From Zygnema cylindricum (taxonomy: Eukaryota > Streptophyta > Zygnematophyceae > Zygnematales > Zygnemataceae): 64,000 bases of DNA. The translations under genes were made by a program, and so were the position numbers. Shown piece after piece: positions 43,846-54,600 of this stretch. Each line of letters starts with the position of its first letter. The stretch's first letter is position 1. The stretch is taken from assembly GCA_037447655.1 (NCBI GenBank), contig JBBHKE010001729.1:124001-188000 (forward strand), read 5' to 3'. A model generated the notes under the pieces. That model ran no database searches. It was not told the origin of the DNA and saw only the letters and a program-made list of their open reading frames with translations.

Positions 43846-45655
43846 GCGGCGGCGACCTTATCGGTGATATGTTGTTGCACCCGGGAATGACTGCTGGTGA
43901 GGAGGGAAGAGGAGGAACGACATCTTGGGCCTCGGCTGGCAAGAGCAAACGACTACACAATAACGATTGCTGAAATGAAAATGATCCTTCGTCGACGGTA
44001 GAGATTGCATGGGCCAAGATAGGATTATCGTCCACCAAAAACCTTGAACTAATGATGGAAGCCACTAGAGCCCAACTACCCAAATAAACGGTCGGTGCTA
44101 TTGTCGATGTGGAACACAGACCAAGACCCCCAAAAGAGACGGGTAAAGCAGATTCGCGAGGAGCAAGGAGCCCTTCTGGACGATCAAAGATACCATGCCC
44201 GACGAGTTGATGCAAAATCGCAAAGAGACGATTATCAAAATCCGAAAGTGAGGAAAGGAAAGAAGAACTAGGGGGTAGAGTGCGCGCTTAGTACAAAGGA
44301 CGTTCCGCAAAACAACGGCGAAAATAGAGAAAGCCACTTGGGAATTAGGCAATTTTGGAAGGTCCTCACAGTGGGAAAGGTGGTCCAATAAAGCATCCGT
44401 AACAAACCGGTGAACAAATTCAGGGGCGCCAATTGGAGAACCTAAAACCCTTAAACCCTCTTGATGCGTACAAAAACGAAAGCCTATCGGAAGAGGAAAG
44501 TTTGGTGGTAGACGAATAGGTGACCACACAACAAATTTAGGGACTTTGATTGACAGGCCTATTCTACAAAGTTGCTCAGAAAAATAGTGCAAGGTAGGAA
44601 CCACCTGGTTCTGGCGGACTGATAATATGTGTGTCATCCGCCACCAAAGGGAACAAACAACTGGGGAAAGCAGTAGGTGGTGCCCGCAAGGCTTGTTCGT
44701 GGGTCAGAGCAAATAAAGGGGCTCCTAAAGGGTCGCCTTGACGAGTACCGGTAATTGAGTCTAAAGTGGCAACATCTCCCAATAGGCCACCAAGGGAGTA
44801 AATAAGAGAGTTGGGCAAGGAGTAAAAGGTGCGGACAAAAGGGAAAAGTTGGTTGATGGGAGGGGGGGCGTGTCGCAACTTGCGAAAAATGGCGTTACGA
44901 TCAACAATGTTAAAAGCATTAGCGATGTCAACTTGGAGAACGACCCAATCTGGATGCAGGTCCATTGTCGCACGTAAACCATGGACGACTACCTCACAAC
45001 CGCCCCGTGTAGCGACACCAAATTGATGAGGGGAAAAATAATCATGGAACGCCCCTTGAAGTTATAGACACATTGATCGAGCCACAAGACGGTACAAGAC
45101 CTCCCCCACAACAATAGGTCGAACACCACCGGCAGGCTTTGAGACAGCTGCAAGACGTGCTGCTCCCAAAAAGGGTACTATAGTGCGTGGTACATTTCCT
45201 TGAGCCAATTGGGAGGCCACCTTAAACAGTAAATCAAAACCCTGGGATGGATTTTATGGAGGGAAAATATCACGAAAAAGCTCATACACCATCTTAGAAG
45301 GTCCCCTAGCCGAAAGATGAGGGGATCGGGCAAGAGCTTTGGCGAAGGTATCTTGGTCAAGCTCAAAAGGGTCTAAAGGGTCATATGATTCAATAAAAGG
45401 CAAAGGTTCATTAGTTGCGGTGGGATGAAGGGCGCGAAGGGCCTCAACAGTTGACTATGTAGTTGGCGATGGTGAGATAGGCCGAAGCGCCCTAGCCGCC
45501 CGAGAGAGTTCACCACAACGCCCAAGGTGTACGGCGCGACGCATGCGGGTTGTGGAGGCAGGAAGTGGAGCTTGACGGAGAGGAGGAGTCACATAAAAGG
45601 AGGTAACTCTATCCGTATGCTCTTGTTGAAGAGATTCCCAATCCTCGCGTACAAA
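43846..45655 (-). pseudogene. LINE-5, fragment lacking both ends
   Basis: It is closely related to LINE-4 from GDWESLQQEH-like sequence (45650) through the RT (HPDWVVLQVDIANAFNIVDR at about 44940, GTRQGDPLGAPLFALTH at about 44745, VADDTHII at about 44635) to the segment before the nuclease (43846). Frameshifts are present. The 3' edge is a sharp junction with the duplicated F-box segment. Confidence 0.8.
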
Positions 45656-46060
45656 TATTACGTTGCATTCGAAGATTATTTGTAGATTTTCAACATCCTA
45701 ATTTTAGCTTGCGTGGTACCAACCAGAATGAGCCACGCCATTAAAAAGTTGTTTACTGACCGGACACAGAATGGAAGACATGGAAGACTTGACAACCAGT
45801 AAACGTATCCGTACGTTTAGAGACAGCCTAATGGAAGTCCGGCCTAAATCAGGGAATTTGTATTTAACGCATAGCGATACACGGTGTGATTACGAAGTGA
45901 AGAACAAACTTTACTCAAATGGATAAACATACCGATACGACCATAGCATGATAGGAATAGCCGAATGATCACGATATGTTTATCACTCAAAACGATGTGA
46001 AACAGTTCGATCTTAACTTTTTGAAAGAAAGTTACGGAAGTTGTTTGCCTGTCTTACCGA
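45656..46060. other. unassigned DNA with a MITE-like end
   Basis: GCATAGCGATACACGGTG at about 45868-45885 looks like the right end of a CACCG-type MITE, but no left end is found. Nothing else is recognised. Confidence 0.4.
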
Positions 46061-46790
46061 TAGTGTTGGGTATCGGGTAAATTCATATCGCGATAATTTC
46101 GATATTCGATATATCGAATATTGATCGAGCAGAATTCTCGATTTATCGTACCGCGACTAACATAAATCATCGTGGTATATATCGCGATATATAGTATTTT
46201 TTAAATTTAATATTTTATATAATATGTTATTTTAGCGAAAAAGACAAATTGTCTGATACGCCACGTACGACGTGATTTCCGTTCCTTGACTTTAAAGGTA
46301 GACGCCGCAAAATGAAACCGACAAAAAATTACTAATTCTGTAATTCAGATAATTACCTATTTAGTACGTAGAGAACTTCGCATACGAAAAGTTCACACTA
46401 ATTTAGTCAAAGTATGATCTGAAAAAAAAAATTGCAGACTTATTATATTATTAATAATTATTTTTTGAAGTGTACAAAATGTAAATTTGTGTTATTATTT
46501 TTATTAATTATTGTTTAAAGTGTACAAAATGTGAAAATTTATTATTAATTTGGAGTAGCAGTAGCTACAACTACCAGCTGCAGTAGAGCTAGTACTGGCA
46601 GCAGCAGTAGTACTAGCTGCAGCAGCAAGAATAGTTATCATTTAAGAAAAAAAATATGCCTCGATATATTGGCGATACGATATATTGGCGATGTACCGCG
46701 ATATTTAGTTTTCGATATATCGATTATCGGGTACCTGAAATTCGATATATATATCGAATATCATCAAACGGTCCTCGATATCCAACACTA
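46061..46790. mobile_element. hAT-like non-autonomous element, copy 1 (730 bp)
   Basis: Ends are TAGTGTTGGGTATCG and CGATATCCAACACTA, typical of hAT-type termini. Both subterminal regions are packed with CGATATATCG-type palindromes. The central part has (CAG)-rich sequence at about 46560-46630. ACCGA occurs on both flanks but a full 8-bp duplication is not evident. Confidence 0.75.
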
Positions 46791-46818
46791 ACCGAAACGC
46801 TTCATATTTTAAAAACGA

Positions 46819-47008
46819 CACCTTGTATCGCTTTTAGTGTTAGCATTTTTTACGCTAAAAACATTTTTTCTCCATACACACGTGTCCGCTTACGATTGGA
46901 GACCATCAATCGGAAGGTGAGAACCTTGTATTTCGATCGGAACCGTCCGATCTTCAATCCGACAAGTGTGCACAAAGAAAATTATCTTTTAAGTGGCTAA
47001 AAAAGCAT
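46819..47008. mobile_element. MITE family A, right end lost
   Basis: CACCTTGTATCGCTTTTAG then the family A interior (TTTTCTCCATACACACGTG; AACCGTCCGATC). It ends at GCAT where the PIF/Harbinger-like element begins. Confidence 0.75.
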
Positions 47009-47011
47009 TAA

Positions 47012-47995
47012 GGGTACGTCCCCATGTAATCGGTACTTTGGCAAAGTATTTTGGACTGTAGTATAGATTCTCCGTACTACTTTGAAGAGCGTCCCTATGT
47101 GCAAATATGAAATCGGAACTTTGAAATGTGACGGTTGCAAATTTGTGACAGTCGTAGACGTCTACAAAATGTGCGACAGACTACGAAACGAAATGTAGAC
47201 TACTGCGAAACTTCCTAAAATAAGTGACGTCTACAAAAACGGCGACGGTTGTAGACGTCGAGGTTTTTCTGACATCGTAGATGTTTAGGGTTTTGACATT
47301 GCGAAGTCACGCCACGCTGTGACGTCATTAGTACGTAAACTTTCCGCCATGGCTTCCGATTTCTTTTATTTCTCTTTTATCATTCGATATGCCGTCAAAC
47401 TACGACCAAAGATATTAAAAAAAAGATAAAAAATACATCTTTCATTTGAAACCATCATTGCCGCATTTCATTTAAGGGAGAGAGAAATAAGAGCGATCGA
47501 GTGAGAAAGAGGAAGAGAGACGAGGACGACGTAAACTTTTGCAAAGGACCCAATAAGGAAAGTGGAGGTCCGAGACCCCTGCAAGTTTTTTTCCGTACAT
47601 GTTTGTCATTTTCTTATGTGCATGCTCGTGACGAGCAGTGAAAAAAATAGCGTGTACTTTCCTTCGTGCAAAAAAAATTGAAAACTTTTCACGCGTTTAA
47701 CCCAGGCTTTCTATTCGTCAATAGGGTAATCACCTCCTCGATGTGATTTTGGATGAAGTTTTTTTTTGGGCTGGATTCTCTTGCCCGGGGGTCAGTGCTA
47801 GTGTCAAGATGACGTGTAAGTGGGTCGCCATGATAATACTGCCAAATCGCCGTACCTTTCAAGTTCCAAGATGACGCAAACTGTATTTGAGTTTTTGCCC
47901 ATTTTTCGTACGGCGTAATATTTTCAAGTAGGGAGTCCCATTTTCTGTGTAAACGACGGAAAAAAACCCTTACTTGAACACATGGGGACACGCCC
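47012..47995. mobile_element. PIF/Harbinger-like non-autonomous element (984 bp)
   Basis: Termini GGGTACGTCCCCATGT and ACATGGGGACACGCCC (13 of 16 match as inverted repeats) are flanked by TAA on both sides (47009-47011, 47996-47998). A 3-bp TWA duplication and GGG ends fit PIF/Harbinger. The frame 47991-47689 has no transposase motif. Confidence 0.8.
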
Positions 47996-48000
47996 TAAGA

Positions 48001-48198
48001 AAACATTAACAATTTTTCGCCTCTTCATATAGCTTTTCTCCATGCACACTTGTCCGATTCATACATGGAGACCGCCAATCGGAAGGTGAGAATCTTATCT
48101 TTCAATTGCAACCGTCAGATCCATAATCTGACCAGCGTGTACTGAGAAAAGATGTTTTTAGTGAAAAAAAAACTAACGCTATAAGCGATTCACGTTGT
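48001..48198. mobile_element. MITE family A, left end lost
   Basis: It starts inside the family A left arm (AACATTAACAATTTTTCG) and ends CTATAAGCGATTCACGTTG. Together with 46819-47008 it flanks the PIF/Harbinger-like element. Confidence 0.75.
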
Positions 48199-48333
48199 CA
48201 AGTACAGTACCTAAATTTATTAAGAAGTGTCTTTATTGTTTCTCAGTCGTTCATTCATATTTGCAGTCTGAGGTCCCAAACCCTAAAATTATACTAGTGT
48301 GTTTAGTTTTCGTTTTACTGCACTGCTGATGCC

Positions 48334-49427
48334 ATGGCCTCTGTTAACGACCTCGAGGAAGCTCTCCTTTCCTACATTTTTTCGTTTTTGGAAGCCTCCG
48401 ACTTCCATTCCGTACCTTTGGTATCGCGTTATTGGTACAGAGCTTCTCACACGTGCGTGGATGAGCTGACGCTGGACGTAGATGTCAGAGGCTTGCCAGA
48501 AACGCTAACTGAACTGGATAGGTTTGTGACTCGTTTCAGTCACGTCACGAAACTGAAACTGAAACGGTTTTCAAAGAACCATCCACTTTTGCTCGAAACT
48601 GCAAAATCACTGTTGGAATCGAACGCTTCAACTTTAGAAAGCTTGGAGCTTCACGACCATTGGCTCAAAATTTGTGACAACGAAAGCGTGACGATTGTTT
48701 TCCAAAATTGAAGATGCTGGCTGCTGAAAATCGATTGAAATCGAATAAAACGTTACACGATTATCTTTTTGAAATCGTCAAAGGCTCACCGAATATTGAA
48801 ATTTTTGAAGTGCAAGATTCTGGTCTGTGTGACGTGGCAAAGTTATTTATCAAATCTTTAACTTTGTCATGTTTTCAACAATTGCGAATTTTATGCCTCG
48901 ACAACGATGTGCCTTTGTTGGTTTTTAATTTAATTATTGAGAATTGCTTACTTTTGGAAGACATCGGTTTTGGCGCTCCTATAGTTTCCAGTACGCGGTC
49001 GGAGATTATGCCACGTGTCCCTGTCACTCGACTCAAATACTTACACTCGATGACGATAACTTTTCACGAAGGATTTTTTTCGGACATTAGCATGCAAAAT
49101 TTGTCTTTTCTCGTGCCAAATATGCGCATCCTTCATATGGGGACAAGGCCTCCAGACGTGGAATATGGAGAAATAGAGGCACGGCGACTAATTACTGATT
49201 CGGGAATTGCTAGTCTTGCCAGAAATTGTCCGCTTCTTGAAGAGCTGGAGTTGTACATTCCACTTACAATTTCCGGAGCGGGGTTTTTGACTGGATTTCC
49301 ACATCTTCGCAAACTAGAGATTTTGAGTGCGCTCGAACTGGAGACGTCCGATTGGATAGATATGGTAAGAGAAGGTTGCCCGAATCTAAGATCTCTTTGG
49401 TGCAACGGTTATGCTATAGATTTTTAA
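48334..49427 (+). pseudogene. F-box/leucine-rich paralogue with one frameshift
   Basis: It starts at an ATG in GCCATGG: the F-box part LLSYIFSFLEASDFHSVPLV, WYRASHTCVDELTLD, then leucine-rich segments. The first frame ends at 48711. A 1-base deletion around 48691, compared with the gene at 27514, explains it, since similarity continues in the next frame (LKMLAAENRL, EVQDSGLCDVAKLFIKSLTL, YLHSMTITFHEGFFSDISM, LEELELYIPL) to a stop at 49425-49427, equivalent to that of the intact gene. With one correction of frame the product would be about 365 residues. Either a recent pseudogene or a sequencing error is possible, because no other lesion is seen. Confidence 0.8.
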
Positions 49428-50722
49428 AATGCAAATAGAAAGTAGGAACGCAAATGATGTATTTCATACAATGTCCGTTTTATACTATCATTTGATTGTG
49501 TACGTAGGATTGTGTTCTAGCTTATTTTGTGATACACTTGTAACTCCATTGTTGATCACGTCATGACTTGTGATCTCCAAAAAAAAGATTGTCGTTGTAA
49601 CCATGATTTGTACTTTTGACCCTTTTTGTAACTCTTCAAGCTTCGTGCTAAATTGAAACGCGAATTTTATTTAGAAAATGATTACTAAATCACATACGAA
49701 TACACACATGCATATACGTGTACATTTCCTAAATAGTTTAAATGACATTTGAACTAGTCATACAAACGATATATATCTCAGAAAGGTTTGATTCACATTA
49801 ACGGTTGCTATTGTTTTTTAGAAGCTTAGCAAGATTTTACAACATATGTTTTTGAGACATTTTAGAAGAGCCTCTTACCTAAGCTTTTGTCTGTTAAATC
49901 TTATTGTAGCTTTTTTCAAGCTGCTGGCATTTTATTTATAGCTATGTAGTACGCATACTACTTAAAAAAGTTGTTTGTAAACCTCTGTGAATAATTGTTT
50001 GGGTTAAGGAAAGTGTTAGTGTGGGTTTTATATTAATGTTATTCGGTTCCAAATGGCATGGCTGTTATTTAACCATTTTAATAATTGCGTTCAGAAAGAA
50101 ACGGTTAGTATTATTAACACTATTTTGTGAAAAAATATTCCCGCCAAACTTTATTTTATCTGGTTTCTGTTCATACTTGTATTTGTATACATGTACTTGT
50201 ATTTGTATACGTGTATTTTATTTTGCGATTTTTGTTTAAGAAATTCGAAACCGAAACAAATTTTGAGTAACAATAAAGCGAAATTTGACGAGGTAAACGA
50301 CAATTGACGTGGAATTGCAACGGGTACTTTACACGTTCCGTTGTACCTGTAGGACTGTACAGTGAATTCTGTTTTACCAGTCATGTGTGGTGATGTTGCT
50401 GAAATTAGATTGGTTATCAACGTTGGGAAAGTTGAAATCCTGTCGCTCTGTATTTTGCCTCTCAAATTTTTAAGTTTGTTTCGATTTTACTAGTGCTTCG
50501 TAAGACACTGGTAATAATTTGCTTGTTGAGATTTTTGTTTCTCAATTGTCTGCCAGAGAAGCAGTCAAAGGACCTGTCTCCCCCGACCGTCTGTCGACAG
50601 GCTTTTACAAGAATTTGTTCAAACTCACTCACATACTTTATGTCCTGTCACACACACATGTGAAAGAGCAATATGGTCTCTCCCGACCGCTGTCGACCTA
50701 TTTTGTGAGTCAAGTCAAGGTG
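49428..50722. other. 3' flank of the F-box paralogue
   Basis: 49440-49680 matches the 3' flank of the first F-box gene (TTGTAACTCCATTGTTGATC). 50230-50365 is the inverted homologue of 26899-27030. Short ACTTGTATTTGTATAC repeats lie at 50175-50215. The frame 50519-50857 spans a MITE and is not a gene. Confidence 0.5.
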
Positions 50723-50921
50723 CACCGCCCATCATTATTAAAGGTAATAACATTAATTCGGTTGCAACTTTTATTGGCCAAAAAACATAAAATAGTGTTA
50801 ACAACACTATTGAAGGAAGTGGACAAAAATCTGCCACATCCCTTTGCACTAAATTAGTATTATTAATTCTAATTTCGCATTAACACTAAAAAAACCTTAA
50901 CGCTAATTACAATGGGCGGTG
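50723..50921. mobile_element. MITE family B, 199 bp
   Basis: CACCGCCCATCATTATTA ... CTAATTACAATGGGCGGTG-TA. The interior AACACTATTGAAGGAAGTGG and TCTGCCACATCCC are diverged from 38608-38806. Identical length. Confidence 0.75.
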
Positions 50922-51525
50922 TAGATTCACCATAATTGCAGTCAGTGACAACAATTAAAGTGCGACATTTTGGAACCAAAATCGTAAATCTCTGTTAACA
51001 ACACTATTAAGTTAAATGGCCGACCATAGCTAGCCAGAAGGCAAATCATAATTTCGTGTACTACAAAAGTCAACAATATTTTAATACATACGATAACCAC
51101 ATCAAAAAGAAGAATTTAAAGTCCAGCTTCACCAAGGAATGGCAGTAAACAGATTTAAGCACAACAAAAATGAGAAAGAAAGCAAAGTTTAGATCAAAAT
51201 TTGGTATTTTCACACCGATTGAATTCCTTCATTACAGCATAGAGAATCTAGGGTTTCCACTACTCTGTTATTTGAGCGACACCTACAACTGTCATTCTTC
51301 TAAATCTAATTCTAACAAAATAAAAGCAAAAACAGAAAACAAAACCTGGTACTAATCTTCTGAAACAAGCACTAACGAAAAAAAAAAAAAGCGGAGGGGA
51401 GACATTCTTCCCTCAAAACCGAAAAAAAAAGATGTGGCCCAGGCTTAATTTCCTGTAGATTTCTCAAGAGAATACGCAATTTTTATAGCCTTTTGCAATA
51501 GGCTTTCCGTATAACCTTCTAACAC
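50922..51525. other. unassigned DNA downstream of the AT-hook gene
   Basis: AT-rich with an A-run at 51379-51391. It probably includes the 3' UTR of the minus-strand gene ending at 51526. No other feature is seen. Confidence 0.4.
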
Positions 51526-51648
51526 TCATACTTGTTCTCTTTCAAAATTGAAGCGGCGCTTCAACAGTCTCACAAAGAGGTGCGCTTTGGCGAGATCTTC
51601 CGGCCCCTGACTGTCCAACATGTACCACTCCGACTCCACCCGTACTAT
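51526..51648 (-). CDS. AT-hook gene, probable last exon
   Basis: Acceptor GTGCAG|ATAGTACGG at 51649, stop TGA at 51526-51528. It reads IVRVESEWYMLDSQGPEDLA and KAHLFVRLLKRRFNFEREQV. The sequence is protein-like and bounded on its 5' side by the period-9 repeat, so it fits a short terminal exon. Its link to exon 5 rests on position only. Confidence 0.55.
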   Translation of the reverse strand: MVRVESEWYMLDSQGPEDLAKAHLFVRLLKRRFNFEREQV

Positions 51649-54600
51649 CTGCACTGTCCCACAACCCCAGTTACAGGTAATACAGGTAATGCAGTTGATA
51701 CACTTAAAACAAGTAACAGGTAACACATGTACCATGGGTAATACAGGTAATATAGGTAAAACAGGTAACATGGGCAATGCAGGCAATACAGGTAATACAG
51801 GTTATGTAGGTAATACAGGTAATACAGGTAATGCAGGTAAGTCGATACAGCCAATGCAGTTACTGAAGTTAAAATGGTTAATACAGTTAATCCAGCTAAT
51901 CAAATAATATAACTAATACAATCAATACACTTAATAATATTAATGCAGATTTTACATTGATACAATTAATAGAGTTAATATAGTGATCACAGTTAATATT
52001 GTTTTTAGACAGTTAACATCCATTATGAAAATTCGAAAATACCAATCATAACTGTGACTTCACAAGACGAGGGATCGGATCGGAGAGGGCTTTGGTTGAA
52101 AGAAGGAAGAAAAGGAAAAGGAAAAGAGAAGAAAAGGAAAGGAAAGAAAAGGAAGAAAGGAAAGAAAAGAGAGAAGAAGAAGAAAGAAGGAAAGGTAATG
52201 GGAATCGGATCCGTTCTTTCAACAAATCATTGGAAATCAATGCAATCATTTTATCCGATTAGTTCACGTCGAACAACAGGATCCTGCCAGATGGAAAGAC
52301 TCCCCAGGTCACATTAAAGAAGGGAAGGAAGGAAAAGGAAAAGGGAAAGGAGGGAGGAAGGAAGAAAGGAAGAAGAAAGGAAGAAAAGGAAGAAAGAAGG
52401 AAAAGGAAGAAAGGAAGAAGAAAGGAAGAAAAGGATCGAAGTCGGTCAATCCGCTCATCATTATTCGGCAAAATTTTAATCAATTATTATTCATGGTCCG
52501 CTCAATGATCAATCAAATAAAATATCCAAAGGCACGGGACGTTCTTTCAATCCTTCTCCCCCTCCTCCTCCCTCTTCCGTGTTTTGGTCTTCTCCCTCCT
52601 CCCACCCCTGTGCCTCCTCCTGCATCCTCATCCAGGCAGCCATATCTGGATCCCCATCTACTCGCAGAGAAGGTCTCCTCCTCCTTCCTCCCTTTTCTCC
52701 CTCCTCTCTCTCTTCTCCCTCACCTCCATGTCGTCCACTCTCAAGTCCCTCCACCTCCTCCTCCATCTTTCTTAACCAGGCGGCAAAATCTGCATCCCCA
52801 TCCACTCTCAGGGACGGCTCCTTATTGCTTCCTCCCCCCTCTCCCTCCTCTCCCTCTGCAAGATTCGGCATCATTGTCTCAATTTCTTCAACGGTTAACG
52901 GAAGATTCTTGTGCCACCAGTTCAGTTCCCCCCATGACTCCAATGTGGTCGCTAAATTAAGTGAAAAGGTTGTCCTCCAAGCCACATGGACCCACCGTTC
53001 AACTGAAATCCACCAAAAAACGAAAAATATAAATTCTTAGTTTCCTCTACCTCCCTCGTCCCACTTCCCTCTCTCCCTCTCCCTCTCCCTCCTTTCCTCC
53101 CCCTCCCCTTCCCCCCATTCCTGCCTCCCTCTCTCTCTCTCCCCTTTTTTCTCTTCCTCTCACACCCACACTCTCGCCCATTTCCTACTCTCTCTCCTAT
53201 CCGACCACATAATGATCTTCCCTCGACTCCTTACATTGATGCTCCGCCAATTGTTGGAGGTCTATGTGTTCAACTCTCCCCATCTCCCTCTCACTCTTTC
53301 CCCCCCTTCCCTCCTTACATTGATGCTCCGCCAACTTTTGGAGGTATATATGTTCAACTCTCCCCCTCTCCCTCTCCCTCTCTCTCCCCGTCCCCTACTT
53401 ACATTGATGCTCAGCCAAATGTTGGAGGTATATGTGTTCAATATCGAGGCAAACTCCCGCCTTTCCTTGTATTTCAAGCCACTCCTGGTATCTGCTTCCC
53501 TCCCACGAAAAACCAAAAAAACGCCAGAAGCCGTAAATATGCAGTTTTATTGAAAACCCCGATTCTGCGAAAACCCAGTTTTATTTATCATCCGAGGTTT
53601 ATTTACACTAGATAGATACATTACCGCAAGAGAGCTTCTTCATCGTATAAGAAGTGAAAAGTTTCTGGTTTTTAGAATGGCGACATATTATACGTTTTTT
53701 TCTTTCCATCCCACGAACACAAAATAGCATTGATAATACTAATTGCTATTTTTCTAATCGCTAACTCTTTTTGCCTTTCTAAGGTGTCCACGCCATTCGG
53801 ACTAGAAATATAAATATTAACGCTAAAACAGTCCTCATACTAATTATTTCTTACCACTAATACTAATAGCTAAAATTCCTCATACTAATCATTTCTTAAC
53901 ACTAATATTAAAAGGGATTCACAGTGTACAGCCACAGCAAGGCACCTGAAGACACCTGGCAGCACCAAAAAGCTGTATGCTGGGATCCTCCACTGCCACG
54001 TCAGCGCTGACTAAGCCTTGGGAAAAAATATTTTTGGCATCTTCTCGGATAGGTTCATTGAGAGGTCCGGGCAAAAACTCAGCAAGGGCATAAAGGAGTC
54101 GATGTCCTTTTTGAAGCATGTCTTCATCTGCAAATACCATTTATTTATTCTATTTATTTATTAATTTTTTAATTTTTTTAATTTGCAACATGCTTGATGA
54201 TTTTTCATCGCGAAAGATGGAAAAGTAAATCCTGTACGTTGAAAGGTCGAGAGGGAAGACTAAACCACCCATCTTTCTTAGAGTTAGTGAATTATTAGTG
54301 CTACTGCTTTATTATAAATAACTAAACTAAATTGTGTTTTGCAACATGCCTCAAAAATGGAGTGGGAGGGAGGGAAGGGATGAGGAGAGGAGAGGAGGGA
54401 GGGAGGGAGGGAGGGATGTACCATTAACAAAATGGTGTTATGGTCATATTATTATTACATAATAGTTAATCATGTAATAATTAACATTCATTACAGATTA
54501 AAAAAACTCAAGAACGACGGAGGAAATCAATTATATTGCAAAAGGAGCAAAACAGAAAACCAAAAAGTTGTGTATTAGAAAAACAATACTAACGTTGCAA

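Noticed and set aside
47689-47991. 100-aa minus-strand frame as a Harbinger transposase or Myb-like partner
   Set aside because: No DDE or Myb motif visible and it is very short. The element is treated as non-autonomous.
51620-51907. Plus-strand protein with NTG repeats
   Set aside because: Direct product of the period-9 minisatellite.
52493-53040. Pro/Ser/Leu-rich plus-strand frames of 155 and 153 aa
   Set aside because: Antisense to exon 5 of the AT-hook gene, whose minus-strand frame has protein-like composition and splice sites.
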